55,152 nt of DNA, taken from contig CALGAW010000078.1 of assembly GCA_937959115.1 (NCBI GenBank), forward strand, positions 1 to 55,152. The letters are read 5' to 3'. Numbering within the stretch: position 1 is the first letter of the stretch; each line of letters opens with the position of its first letter. Shown here piece after piece: positions 10,001 to 19,428 of the stretch. The DNA comes from an uncultured Saprospiraceae bacterium (GTDB lineage Bacteria; Bacteroidota; Bacteroidia; Chitinophagales; Saprospiraceae). The notes beneath the pieces were generated by a model, which did not search any database, was not told the DNA's origin, and worked only from the letters and a program-made list of their open reading frames with translations. Both the position numbers and the translations under genes were made by a program.

Positions 10001-13000
10001 GCTAGCCAAATTAAGATTTAATGTTCCATCCGTTATACTAATAGAATAAGTCTTTATCAATGCCGTTGCGGCACCGACTTCATCATAAATATCAACGTTA
10101 GATTCAACCGTAGATCCTTCTAGTTGAACATTAAATACCCGAGCACCAGTATTTTGAGAAGGTGCATGTAATTCTGCAAAATGAACTTGTACTTGATATT
10201 CACCAGATGTTACTGGAATTGCGTAAGAAAGATTACTTCCTGACCATCGTTCAGTCTTATATACCGTTTGTCCTGCAGTGCCACTTATATTAGGGTTCCC
10301 GAAGTTAGAGGTTGAACCATTTGTTGAATAGATATCTGCCAGCCAAGAAATACCTTCTTCTGTAATAGCAGGGCCTCCAGCATTAATGTAAATTGGTGAT
10401 CCGACAATTCCAGTACCAGACCAAACGCCCCCAACTGGTGTAGCTGTCAATACCGTGTTCGCTCGTTCACAAACAGTTTGTGTAGCTGACACAGTAGGCG
10501 TTGAAGGAAGTGGATTTACAGTTACTGTAATTGGTGTAGAGCGGTTCGAAGTACAATTCCCCGCGCCAGAAACCGTAGCTGTGGTGACCAGTTCATAAGA
10601 AGTCGTCACTGTAGGACTCACTGTCGCATTTTGGGAAGAAGAAACAAGCGTGTTGGTTCCAGCAATGTACCACTTATATGTCTTTGCGCCACTGCCCGTC
10701 GAAGTACCAGATAGAAGAGTTGATTCTCCTGGACAAATTGCATTCGTTCCTAAAGCGTTTGCTGTAGGAGGTGCCGCAACTGTGACCGTTGTCGTTTTAG
10801 AGCTAGTACAACCAGAAAGTGGATCAGTGTAAGTATAGGTTAGGGTTTTAGTTCCTATTCCCGCCGCCACTGGATCAAATGTTTTTGGTAAAATAGCGAT
10901 ACCAGATATCATTGGATTGGCAACGTTCTTTTTTAATACCAGATTTAACGTCCCATCAGAGATAGTGACATCGTAAGTTTTGAATAAGGCGGTTGCTGCT
11001 CCAGCTTGGTTGAATACATCGATACCTGTTTCTACAGTTGTTCCTTCCAACTGTACATCAAAAACTCTGGTTCCAGGGATTTGATTGGGTGGATACAGCT
11101 CAGCAAAATGGACTTGAACTTGATAATCTCCACTAGCAACTGGGATATTATACTTCAAATCGTTTGATGACCAACGTTCTGATTTGTAGATTTCTTGGTT
11201 GGAGGTACCTCCGATTCCTGTTGCTGGATTTTGGTTAGAGACACTTCCTCCAGCATTGTATTGGTCAGCCATCCAGGTAATACCATCTTCAGTAACCTCA
11301 CCTCCTCCTGAATTGATATAGATAGGGGATCCTATTATTCCAGTACCGCTCCATGTTCCGCCATCTGGTGATTCTGTTAAAGCGATTGGAGCACTCATAC
11401 TACAAACAGATTGAGCTGCAGAAACACTTGGGGCAGCAGGAGGAGCATGTACAGTAATCGTAGAAGTATTCGTATCATAACACCCTGAGACTGGATCATT
11501 ATAGTTGTAGACGAGATCGTGCGTTCCTACTCCAAGACTTGCTGGATTGACATTTTGGGATATAATTGAAATGCCACAAACTTTAGGATTTTCCGTAATG
11601 GTATTAAAATTAATATTCAAGAAATCATCTGATTCAATATAGTAGGATTTAATTAATGCTGTATCTGCACCTGCTTCTGCAAAGATATCGATACTGTTTT
11701 CCACCAAAATACCTTCTAGTGTAAGACCAAAGACTCTGTTACCAACGATTTGGTTCCTCGAGAATGTTTCAGCAAAATGAACTTGAACTAAGTATGATCC
11801 TGGTGTGACGGGTACTTTATATTCTAAATTAGATCGCCATCGTTCTGTATTATAAATTTCAGGAATAAAGGTGTTGCCTATGAATTCTGAATTGTCAGGA
11901 GATCCTCCTGCTGCTCCAACAACATATGGTAAGTCCGGTACCCAAGTTACACCTCCAAGGTCTAAGTTAGAAGTACCACCTGCGTTTAGATAGATGTTTG
12001 TTCCAACCACACCTGCACCTGACCAATACCCACCAATAGGAGAGCCAGCAGGAAGCGTTGCATTCGTTTGGGATACACAATAGTTGGTTTCAACAGAAGT
12101 TACAACGGGAACATTGTAAGCCAATGGGCAGACATCCGAAGCGTCAGGAAATTGATCATTATCATTGTTACCGTCTGAGGCAACAATCCAATCAATCTTG
12201 AAATCTTTGTTAGCAGCATTGAGTGGGTCAATTCGTAAGGCAGTGATTCTGTTAGACCATAATGCATGTGAATTCATGTCAAAGATTATCGTTTGCCATT
12301 CTCCATTACCATTGTAGGTTTGAGACAATACTCGGGTACCACTAAATCCTGTATCAATGTCTCTTTCCCAGAATATCTGAATCGGTCTTGTCTCATCTGC
12401 TTTAAAACGAACCATGATATAAGGTACTGCACCATGATGAAAGTTATAGTCAGTCTTTATTATTTTAGGGTCACCAGTAGTTGAAGTTCCACAAAACAAA
12501 CCATCACTTACCGATCCACTCGTTTCGTTAACGCTCCATTCTTCAGGATCTCCGTTGGTTGAAAATAGGTGGGCGAGATCTTTCTCAGTAAATGGATCCC
12601 TTTCTTGACCAGCTTCATCACCATCGCTTGTACCATCACCATCAGAATCAATTTTAGGCATTACAATTCCAGTTTCAGTCCAAGAAATATAAACATAATT
12701 TGATCGTTGAATTGCTACTTGACGAATGTATAAATCACCATTGTTAGGATTAATCCAGTAGCCTGTGGTATTTGATTGGTTTAATGCGGCTAAACTACTA
12801 GATTCGGATAAAGGAGAATTCCCTCCAACACTGATAAGGTTTTTTTTACGAAGTGTTAGTCCTCCAAAGTTTCCGAACTCTGGAATTCTCATTAAGTAAG
12901 AGTCTCCAATGGTGGCATCATCCATGTATAGGATTGTTTGCCTATCTGATGGTAGGCTTTCAAAGCGAGTAGTATATAAAAAGTCATCGTTTACAATGAC

Positions 13001-15271
13001 CGCCATTTGATGTATGTCATGTTGTCCATCAATAAAATAAACACCTGCTCTTGGCGTTCCTACTTTAGTTCGCACTGTAGATGTATTCGGCCAATTATTA
13101 ACATTGCTTAGGAAAAAGCGGAAATATTGTAACGCATATTTGCGATCAGTAATGTAGGCATTCGTCCAATTTGGTTTCGTAGCTTCTCCACCAACTAAGT
13201 GCATTGGATGGTTCGAAACAATTGATTTTTGATTCGGAAAATTACCACTAAGTGAGCCGTCTACATCTAGTATTACATCATTCCATCTCCTAGGATGATA
13301 AACATTGCCAAACTGTATGTTAGGTGGAGCGATTCCTGAAACATCATCAAGGAATATGTTAGGAAAAGCAGGTGGGTCTGTTGTTATTCCTGAAAATCGA
13401 TGGTTTACGTGTTTGACAGATGCTCCTGATTGTAGGATCAAGAAGGCATCTGAAGCATTCCACCCAACAAGGTGCGAGTCTTTTACTTTTCCAGCACCAT
13501 CATAAGTTGTATGGAGGTATCGGTTTCCTGAGATTGTTCCTTTACCTGATTCTGCAACAAATACACATTCTTCAGCCGTATTGTAACTTGCTAAAAGTAG
13601 TGCAATGTGATTGTCTACAAATATATTGTTTCGATAAATGACAGAATCTGGAAACGCAAGTTCCCCGCCAATGCCAGAATATACCCCAACATGATTGGAA
13701 TACCAGGTACAATCTTCTATTATTTTTTCTTGTGAATTATACCAACCACCATTGATAATGATGGAGTCCTTCCCTGGAACATGACTATCCGTTAAGTTGT
13801 CGAAAATGTCGAACCCACTCATACAGCTGTGTGCTTTGTTCCGTTTGAAACTTCCAAGTATTTCCTCTGCTGCACGCGTGTGCGGTTTGAAATAGAGACT
13901 ATCGTCCTTTGATTGCCCCATCAATACTCTTGGCAAGGCAAACCAAAAACCAGTACCTGCACCTTCCGAATTCACGAACCCATCAACACCTGTATTATCA
14001 GGGAATCCATTGGCTGATGTTCCAGCTGCTACATTATCCTCAAAAATGTTGTTTGGGTTGGTAATCCAATAAGAAGAGGGAGATCGATTTTGGAACTGAT
14101 TCAATTTATTATCAGAAAAGGCAATTTCTTCTCCTGGTGCGGGGCGTTTTGTGAGAAGGACTACATTATGCTTGATTTCATTAAATCGTTCTGTTCCATC
14201 TTCTAGGAATAAACCATGTCCTAGATGATCATAAAAAAAGTTGTTTATAACTTGAGTACCGTCTGTCCCATGAATCGTTAAAGCTCGATTGTAGGATAGA
14301 TGAACACTACTATTTTTGAAATACTGTCCAGCTCCAAGTTGTTTTACCATATGCCAGTGAAAAGGATATCTTCCAAGCATTGATTTTTGCCCCATTCTAT
14401 AAAACTCAACTCCATCTACCTTAGCAATACCAGAGGTTGATATATTTCCCATGCCTCCCATAATCATGATGTGTGCCCCATAACCTGCAACTTCAGAGGC
14501 CGCATCTCCTTGAATTTTTAAGTTTCTAGACAAGAGACCAACTTCTGCACGCATATTGGCATACCAGGTTTTACCAACACGACTGTAAGGGATTTCTTCT
14601 CCATAATGTGGATACTGGAGCGCTCCATCCAGATGAAGTGTCTTATTCCCGTTACTTTTTGAGAGAATTTTAAACTTTTCTGCTTCTTCCCCATTTTTTC
14701 TAGACGATGCAATAACGATTTCAGAACCAATTGGCCAGCTGACAGCGGTTGTTAACGTAATCTGGGTGCTATTTGGTTGAACATCACCTTGCAATTCTGT
14801 CCAAGTGATTTGTGGTGTTCCGTTTAATTCTAGGAGCGCTCCATTCATGACCATGATAAATTTGTTGCCTGGAGCTCCCGTCGGCGCAGGATCAGATATT
14901 AAACCATTCAACGTAATCGTCCCTTCTCCGTCGTAAGGATTGCTGGCGTTCCCAATTGATAGTTTTGCACCACCTCCCATGACCATGATATATCCTGTTT
15001 TTAAGTCGAAGTTTCGTTCTGAATTCGATGATCCTAATTGTCCCATTACCATTATGTTCTTTGAGACACAATTGCCATCTAATTCAAGTACCACTCCCAT
15101 TGGAATGGTCACTTCATCTGAGGCGCTTGGCACCCCTGCTGGAGTCCAACTATTCGGGTTGCTCCATAAACCCGTTTTTGCAGTTTTAGGAGACAATTCT
15201 TTCTCAACGTTATTGGCAAAACAACCTACAGCAATAAAAATGTAAGCTAAAAACAGAATTAAATTCTTCAT
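7055..15271 (-). CDS. Giant secreted G8 / beta-helix / malectin / Ig-like protein
   Basis: The protein has 2738 aa. A signal peptide (MKNLILFLAYIFIAVGCFA) is followed by a G8 domain (about 30-165; SWxPAGVPSASDEVTIP start) and a right-handed parallel beta-helix (about 240-640) of the kind found in CEMIP/TMEM2 and fibrocystin-L proteins. Type-3 thrombospondin-like calcium segments occur (DSDGDGTSDGDE, and again near residue 1035). Four malectin-type carbohydrate-binding domains sit near residues 1090-1240, 1320-1460, 1630-1767 and 1935-2074, each with an ERW motif, VQVHFAE or a close variant, and RVFxxxLEG. They alternate with Ig-like modules (CxGxSTxLxGS, KxYKWYxxGT). The last 230 or so residues are the shared HRNHLPVMT module with two dockerin-like Asp loops; no standard T9SS tail is present. 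A polysaccharide-binding and possibly hydrolysing surface protein is inferred. It diverges from the gene at 15803. Confidence 0.82.
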   Translation of the reverse strand: MKNLILFLAYIFIAVGCFANNVEKELSPKTAKTGLWSNPNSWTPAGVPSASDEVTIPMGVVLELDGNCVSKNIMVMGQLGSSNSERNFDLKTGYIMVMGGGAKLSIGNASNPYDGEGTITLNGLISDPAPTGAPGNKFIMVMNGALLELNGTPQITWTELQGDVQPNSTQITLTTAVSWPIGSEIVIASSRKNGEEAEKFKILSKSNGNKTLHLDGALQYPHYGEEIPYSRVGKTWYANMRAEVGLLSRNLKIQGDAASEVAGYGAHIMIMGGMGNISTSGIAKVDGVEFYRMGQKSMLGRYPFHWHMVKQLGAGQYFKNSSVHLSYNRALTIHGTDGTQVINNFFYDHLGHGLFLEDGTERFNEIKHNVVLLTKRPAPGEEIAFSDNKLNQFQNRSPSSYWITNPNNIFEDNVAAGTSANGFPDNTGVDGFVNSEGAGTGFWFALPRVLMGQSKDDSLYFKPHTRAAEEILGSFKRNKAHSCMSGFDIFDNLTDSHVPGKDSIIINGGWYNSQEKIIEDCTWYSNHVGVYSGIGGELAFPDSVIYRNNIFVDNHIALLLASYNTAEECVFVAESGKGTISGNRYLHTTYDGAGKVKDSHLVGWNASDAFLILQSGASVKHVNHRFSGITTDPPAFPNIFLDDVSGIAPPNIQFGNVYHPRRWNDVILDVDGSLSGNFPNQKSIVSNHPMHLVGGEATKPNWTNAYITDRKYALQYFRFFLSNVNNWPNTSTVRTKVGTPRAGVYFIDGQHDIHQMAVIVNDDFLYTTRFESLPSDRQTILYMDDATIGDSYLMRIPEFGNFGGLTLRKKNLISVGGNSPLSESSSLAALNQSNTTGYWINPNNGDLYIRQVAIQRSNYVYISWTETGIVMPKIDSDGDGTSDGDEAGQERDPFTEKDLAHLFSTNGDPEEWSVNETSGSVSDGLFCGTSTTGDPKIIKTDYNFHHGAVPYIMVRFKADETRPIQIFWERDIDTGFSGTRVLSQTYNGNGEWQTIIFDMNSHALWSNRITALRIDPLNAANKDFKIDWIVASDGNNDNDQFPDASDVCPLAYNVPVVTSVETNYCVSQTNATLPAGSPIGGYWSGAGVVGTNIYLNAGGTSNLDLGGVTWVPDLPYVVGAAGGSPDNSEFIGNTFIPEIYNTERWRSNLEYKVPVTPGSYLVQVHFAETFSRNQIVGNRVFGLTLEGILVENSIDIFAEAGADTALIKSYYIESDDFLNINFNTITENPKVCGISIISQNVNPASLGVGTHDLVYNYNDPVSGCYDTNTSTITVHAPPAAPSVSAAQSVCSMSAPIALTESPDGGTWSGTGIIGSPIYINSGGGEVTEDGITWMADQYNAGGSVSNQNPATGIGGTSNQEIYKSERWSSNDLKYNIPVASGDYQVQVHFAELYPPNQIPGTRVFDVQLEGTTVETGIDVFNQAGAATALFKTYDVTISDGTLNLVLKKNVANPMISGIAILPKTFDPVAAGIGTKTLTYTYTDPLSGCTSSKTTTVTVAAPPTANALGTNAICPGESTLLSGTSTGSGAKTYKWYIAGTNTLVSSSQNATVSPTVTTSYELVTTATVSGAGNCTSNRSTPITVTVNPLPSTPTVSATQTVCERANTVLTATPVGGVWSGTGIVGSPIYINAGGPAITEEGISWLADIYSTNGSTSNFGNPNISGTAGQTVYKTERWSGSNLSYAIPVTSGEYQVQVHFAELHAPSQNTGARVFNVQLEGSTVESNVDIYDEVGAATALIKTYSISITDGTLNLNLASNPGNPKVSAISVLPKSFSGETAGQGAHVLTYDYIDPLTGCAKSTTTTFTVSAPPVATANGNTSICTGESAQLLGSTTGSGAKTYKWYQGMTNTLISSQQNPTVSPTTTTSYELETTVAGCGSYRSAPVTIVVNALPATPTVSNAQTICERGPDRVLTATPEGGVWSGTGIIGSPIYINAGGPTVTEAGITWLADQSFTNGNTASFNPSISNTAGQTVYKSERWMNGTLEYNIPVANGEYEVQIHLAEIHVLSQTVGGRVFDIELEGTMVETAVDIFDEVGANTALIKTYSVTIADGMLDLDLAKNPGNPKISAISILPKGFRGTTAGPGNHVLTYDYIDPVTGCAKSNTTTYTVTPAPVSTATGTTSICTGESTTLNGTASGSGTKIYRWYVVGTNIVASQQQNFTVSPTQTTSYVLIAIVNNCWSYASSPVTVTVNALPGVPIVPSAQTFCERGTTLALSGTPAGGTWSGNGVSGTNFTPATAGPGVHTITYEVTNANGCSNSNTTTFTVDAAPVASVSGAATICTGQSTTLSASATGTGTKIYTWYVAGTNTAVHQGQTYTVSPTSTTSYDILANVGGCLSYRSASVTVTVTATGTPTVPSAQTFCERGATVALVASPSGGVWSGNGVTGSNFNPTTAGSGVHTLTYVYSNNGCSGSNTTTFTVDAAPVATVSGSVSNICAGREVTLNGSTTASGATISYQWYIAGTSTQVSTLQSPTVAPLVDTDYKMIVTVDGCASYPSSTVSVDVDPTNSICLSGKALLDGPFSAGLMQDDLKENGLLALTEPYTSLGFSGLDNTGITVPASVFNGTGANNDIVDWIVVQLRDKNNHQNILASAAMLLEQDGEIVTYAQGRKSNVLSFSMPHDDYYLAIFHRNHLPVMTQNPVSLNGVSTIFDFTLASTVTYGNDAQIELSPGVWGLIAGDANRDLLISAPDRSVIWNFRNQSGYLLPDVTLDGLINAADRSKAWNNRNRFGTIDY

Positions 15272-15802
15272 AGGAATTTACATTTACGGGTTTTAATAAA
15301 AATTATATGCTTGCCGAATTAACGAAGATAGGTGTATTGGTAATTATAAGTTAGCGGTGGCTGTATAAAAATCCAGGAGAGCGGTCTACAATTTAAAAAA
15401 ATGACCAATAGAGATATCTTCATTGCAACTAGGTTTTGGTAGATTACTACAAAATAAGGAATTTGATTTTAATTTATAATAAAGCAAGCCAAATTACTTT
15501 TAATATTTGAATTAAAAAGCAACATTAAATATTGATAGTTAGTAAGTAATGGTCATATTTTAATTGATTCTTTCTGTAAAACGTTTCACTGTTGTTTTTA
15601 TCACCAATTCCTTGAGTATTAATAGGAAACCTAAACGTTTAAACGAAAGCCATAGGTCGTAAAAGTCCAAATCATTTATTTCGCATTTCATTCTTAAATT
15701 CTGCTGCTAGGTTTTAAACTATTATGAATTTACTTTGAAAAATTCTATTGTTATTATTATATTAAGTTTAATATATAAATTTTGTTAAATAACTTGCGTG
15801 TT
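15272..15802. other. Divergent intergenic promoter region
   Basis: About 530 nt of AT-rich sequence separates the diverging G8 and propeller genes. The promoters of both must lie here. I see no clear TAnnTTTG box and no RNA gene. A short palindrome, AAACGTTT, lies inside 15630-15650. Confidence 0.5.
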
Positions 15803-18679
15803 ATGTTTAAAGTTCTGATTTCTATAAGTTTAAGTTTGATGATGGTTCTAAATATTCAAGGCCAAACACATAATTGGACGAGAACCAACCCTGGAGGCGG
15901 GGGAGCTTATAGCACAATAGAAGCTGGGCCACCCGCAGCAAATGGAGCCGCTCAGATAATTGCAGGTAGTGATTTGAGCGGAGCTTATTTTAGCTGGGAT
16001 GGTGGACAATCGTGGAACGTTTATGGTTCTGAACGTGGCGTTACGACAACCCACATCTCAGGTATTGGGTTTCATCCAACTGATGCGGCTATATTCTATC
16101 TAGGAGGAGATGGGGGAATATTCAAGACAACTACTGGTGGTGGTTACTTTGTTCAGGTCTTAAGTGATGGCTACATTTCCGATATAAAAGTGGCTGCAAG
16201 TTACAACGCTATTGTATACGCCGCTTATCATCCCGCTTATAACTCTACAGATGCAAAAGTCTATAAGTCTAGTGACGGAGGAGATAGCTGGTATTCTGTA
16301 AGCAATAGTTCACTGCCTTCAGGTATCCATATATTGAAATTGAGCATCGATAAACTGAATCACAACATTGTCTATGCAGTTTCTGGGAATGGGCGATTTG
16401 CTTCTGGACCAGAACGCTTATACCGATCATTTGATGGGGGAGTGAACTGGGCAGACATCTCTCCAGATTTTGACGGTGTGATGGACGTAGCCATAGACCC
16501 AGTCGATGCAAATGTGGTTTATTGTACCTCAATGGAAAACATCTATGCCCCGAACGGTAATTGCGCAGAGGGCAATAAAGGACATTTGTATAGAAGTTTT
16601 GATCAAGGCACAACTTGGGGACTAGTAACTGATCTCACAGGAGTCATTTTTATAAAAGCAGACAATAACAATGTTATTCGGCTAATTGATCCGCGTTGCT
16701 CCTTCGAATGGTATAGTGACAGTGGTACTTGGAGTACAACTGATTATGGAACAACTTGGACAAGGACAGGTGATCCTGGGACATGGGGTAAAGGGTATCA
16801 AAACAATGCCTCTACAGTATGGTCTTATGGTGAAAGTTATAATGGTTTATGTAAAACAATAGGTGGCAGTCTAACAGAGCCAGACGCTCTTTTCTGGACC
16901 AACCCACAATGGGCATTCGGATCGTATGATGGAGGCACCAGTTTTAATGCCTTACACACCAAGGAAGTAAGCACAGATACTTGGCAGTCAACAGGGTTTG
17001 ATAATGTAGTCATGCTTGATATTGACATTAATGAAAGTGATAACAACGAAATGTACATTGCTTATGCTGATATTGGACTCTTTAGAAGCCAGGATGGTGG
17101 GAATAGTTGGCAAATGACAAATGATGCTGCCTTCACAGGCAACTGGTATGGGAATGGGGGAAATACTAGAAGCGTGCTTTGTGACCCAGACCGACCCGGA
17201 AAAGTGTGGGTGTCTCAACAAGGAGATTCCTATGAATCGGCTTACCTATTGACAAGTAATAATGCTGGCGCTCCTAACAGTTGGGTAACTAGTAATAATG
17301 GTATTGCTCAAGGAGATTTTTTACTGGGTCTTTCCTTGGATCGTACAAGCAATACGAATAATAGAACACTCTTTGTTACCATGAATGGCAATGTCTATAG
17401 AAGTCAAAATGATGGTCAAAATTGGTCATTGGTGTTGACCAATGGCGGTTTATATTTTACAGAAGTCGATCATTTTAATGGACAATTGGTTTACGCTGGT
17501 GGAGCTGATGGCCTCTTTCGCTCAACGAATGGCGGTAATACATGGAGTAAGGTGTTAGACATTCCATCAAATCAAAATGTACAAGCCAGTCCTTATGGTG
17601 AGCAATACGCTGGTATTTCTGATATAGAAGCAGATCCATCAAATACTGGGGAGGTTTATGTATCAATGTATGCAGCGAATGGTGGAGGTATTTATTTTAG
17701 TTCGAACAATGGGCTCAACTTTTCACAACTGTATAATAGTCCTTATATGCGATGTGTGAGTATTCACTCGCTCAACAACCAGATACTATATGCTGGATCA
17801 AGTTATGCCTTCTATCAAGGCTTTTATAATTCTGATTCTGAAGGTGTTTTGATGAGTTTGGATAAAGGCGGAAGTTGGACAGCTGTAAATGAATCTATGC
17901 CTTGGACAGTAGCAGTGACAATGGACATGACGAATACGTATCCGCCAACTATTTTTGTCGGTTCTCCTGGCAGTGGTTTTCAAAAATCGGTGATTCCTAC
18001 TTCTAATGTAACGGTGACCCTTGATTTGCAAATTTGCTTGGAAGGGCCAAGGATTTCTTCTACTCAAATGGACAATACTCTATTACAAAGAGACTTACTG
18101 CCACCTGGTCAACCCTTTAACACAGCTCCTTGGAATTATTTAGGAACGGAAGGTGCGGGGTGGGGCAGCTCAGATTATCCTGCTGGTGCTGTAGACTGGG
18201 TGCTGTTATCCTTGAGGGAGACAACCGCACCAAGCAGCACGATTGCTCGAGTAGCTGGAATCGTATTGCAAGACGGCACAATCAGCTCAGAGTTGATGGT
18301 GCCAGCCTCTAGCGTTCAATCAGCTTATTATGTGCTTGTAGAGCATCGAAATCATCTCCCTGCTATGAGCCCACAAGCGGTTAGTCTTGTAAACAATACG
18401 TTATCCTACAATTTTGCGGCATCAGACAGCTATTCAGTAGGAGCTGGGTTTGGTCAGAAACAGATCGGTGTCACGTGGTGTTTGTTTAGCAGCAATGCAG
18501 ACCAAAGTGATCCTACTGGATATCAAATATCTGGAGCCGATCGAATATTATGGCAACCTTTAAATGGTACCTTCGATGAATATCGGATTGTCGATTTTAA
18601 CTTAGATGGTGATATAAATGGTCAAGACAAATTACAATGGTCAATCAATAGTGGTATTTTTTCTGCGATTGCAAAATAA
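15803..18679 (+). CDS. Secreted BNR/GH74-like beta-propeller protein
   Basis: I chose the ATG at 15803 (958 aa), which opens the signal peptide MFKVLISISLSLMMVLNIQGQ; an in-frame TTG at 15782 adds seven residues and is less likely. The body (about 25-730) is a string of BNR/Asp-box repeats (S-x-D-G-G-x-x-W), for example SWDGGQSWNVYG, SSDGGDSWYSV, SFDGGVNWADIS, SQDGGNSWQM, SQNDGQNWSLV, STNGGNTWSKV and SLDKGGSWTAV. These are typical of sialidase, GH74 xyloglucanase or VPS10-type propellers. Stretches such as DGVMDVAIDPVDANVVYC resemble the GH74 pattern, but no catalytic Asp pair can be assigned with confidence. The C-terminal module (about 736-958: DWVLLSLRE, VEHRNHLPAMSP, DFNLDGDINGQDK) is the same as in the pectate-lyase-like protein, close to identical over long stretches. 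Confidence 0.8.
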   Translation: MFKVLISISLSLMMVLNIQGQTHNWTRTNPGGGGAYSTIEAGPPAANGAAQIIAGSDLSGAYFSWDGGQSWNVYGSERGVTTTHISGIGFHPTDAAIFYLGGDGGIFKTTTGGGYFVQVLSDGYISDIKVAASYNAIVYAAYHPAYNSTDAKVYKSSDGGDSWYSVSNSSLPSGIHILKLSIDKLNHNIVYAVSGNGRFASGPERLYRSFDGGVNWADISPDFDGVMDVAIDPVDANVVYCTSMENIYAPNGNCAEGNKGHLYRSFDQGTTWGLVTDLTGVIFIKADNNNVIRLIDPRCSFEWYSDSGTWSTTDYGTTWTRTGDPGTWGKGYQNNASTVWSYGESYNGLCKTIGGSLTEPDALFWTNPQWAFGSYDGGTSFNALHTKEVSTDTWQSTGFDNVVMLDIDINESDNNEMYIAYADIGLFRSQDGGNSWQMTNDAAFTGNWYGNGGNTRSVLCDPDRPGKVWVSQQGDSYESAYLLTSNNAGAPNSWVTSNNGIAQGDFLLGLSLDRTSNTNNRTLFVTMNGNVYRSQNDGQNWSLVLTNGGLYFTEVDHFNGQLVYAGGADGLFRSTNGGNTWSKVLDIPSNQNVQASPYGEQYAGISDIEADPSNTGEVYVSMYAANGGGIYFSSNNGLNFSQLYNSPYMRCVSIHSLNNQILYAGSSYAFYQGFYNSDSEGVLMSLDKGGSWTAVNESMPWTVAVTMDMTNTYPPTIFVGSPGSGFQKSVIPTSNVTVTLDLQICLEGPRISSTQMDNTLLQRDLLPPGQPFNTAPWNYLGTEGAGWGSSDYPAGAVDWVLLSLRETTAPSSTIARVAGIVLQDGTISSELMVPASSVQSAYYVLVEHRNHLPAMSPQAVSLVNNTLSYNFAASDSYSVGAGFGQKQIGVTWCLFSSNADQSDPTGYQISGADRILWQPLNGTFDEYRIVDFNLDGDINGQDKLQWSINSGIFSAIAK

Positions 18680-19428
18680 TTTATAGATAAGCTAAGTGTT
18701 CCAATATATTGGATCAATTATGTGCGCTTAATTAAGAGAAATATTCTGCTAATTTTCCTTGAAAAAATTGATCTAGTCCTCACGATCAACCATGAAATTA
18801 AGCTGCAAGACTTACAAATTCTGTCTATTTTCATTTTTTTTTTGCTTGAATTACGAAAAATTTAGATATAATGGCCAATTTGGAAGTCACAGTATTGAAA
18901 AAAAATAAAATTTTCTATGTTTAATTTTAAATCCGAGTTAAAAAATTGAATAACAGGGTTTTATGTAATATTTGTTGTATGTATACAAGCAAAAAAATGA
19001 TTAAAAATTGATTTTTCGCGTATTTTCTTCCATAAAATTTTATTAAACACTTTGTTACTTGATTGGTGTCAATATTTCTTCAATATTAATTTTCTTATTG
19101 ATTCTCCTTTTCTTGCTATTGCTAGGTTAAAGACATGTTTGTGTGGAATTTAGTCTTGTGAAAAAGTAATGAAAGAACACGAATTTTGTGTCTAACTTCT
19201 CCTGTTGTAACTTAATGATCAATGATATAAGACATTTTTTTACTTGAAAAGCTTTGCAACGATTTCTTAAAGTGCCACGTCTTTGTTTATGTTGGCTACC
19301 AAAACTATTTTTGTAAATGGAAGAATGTCTTAAAGATTTCAAACAATTTCGAATTAATAGTTAGATGTCAATTAGCCAAATGCTAATAAAATAATTCAAT
19401 CTTAAAATTAAAGAATTAAAATCAGTTC
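18680..19428. other. Long AT-rich intergenic region before the giant adhesin gene
   Basis: About 750 nt with no convincing ORF. A perfect 14-bp palindrome, TCCAATATATTGGA, lies at 18700-18713 just after the propeller gene, with no T-run. The region near 18830-19000 is rich in A and T tracts and could hold the promoter and a long 5' leader for the adhesin. I see no RNA gene. Confidence 0.5.

Noticed and set aside
15782-15802. TTG at 15782 as start of the propeller gene
   Set aside because: The ATG at 15803 directly opens a normal signal peptide; the seven extra residues (LNNLRV...) add nothing.
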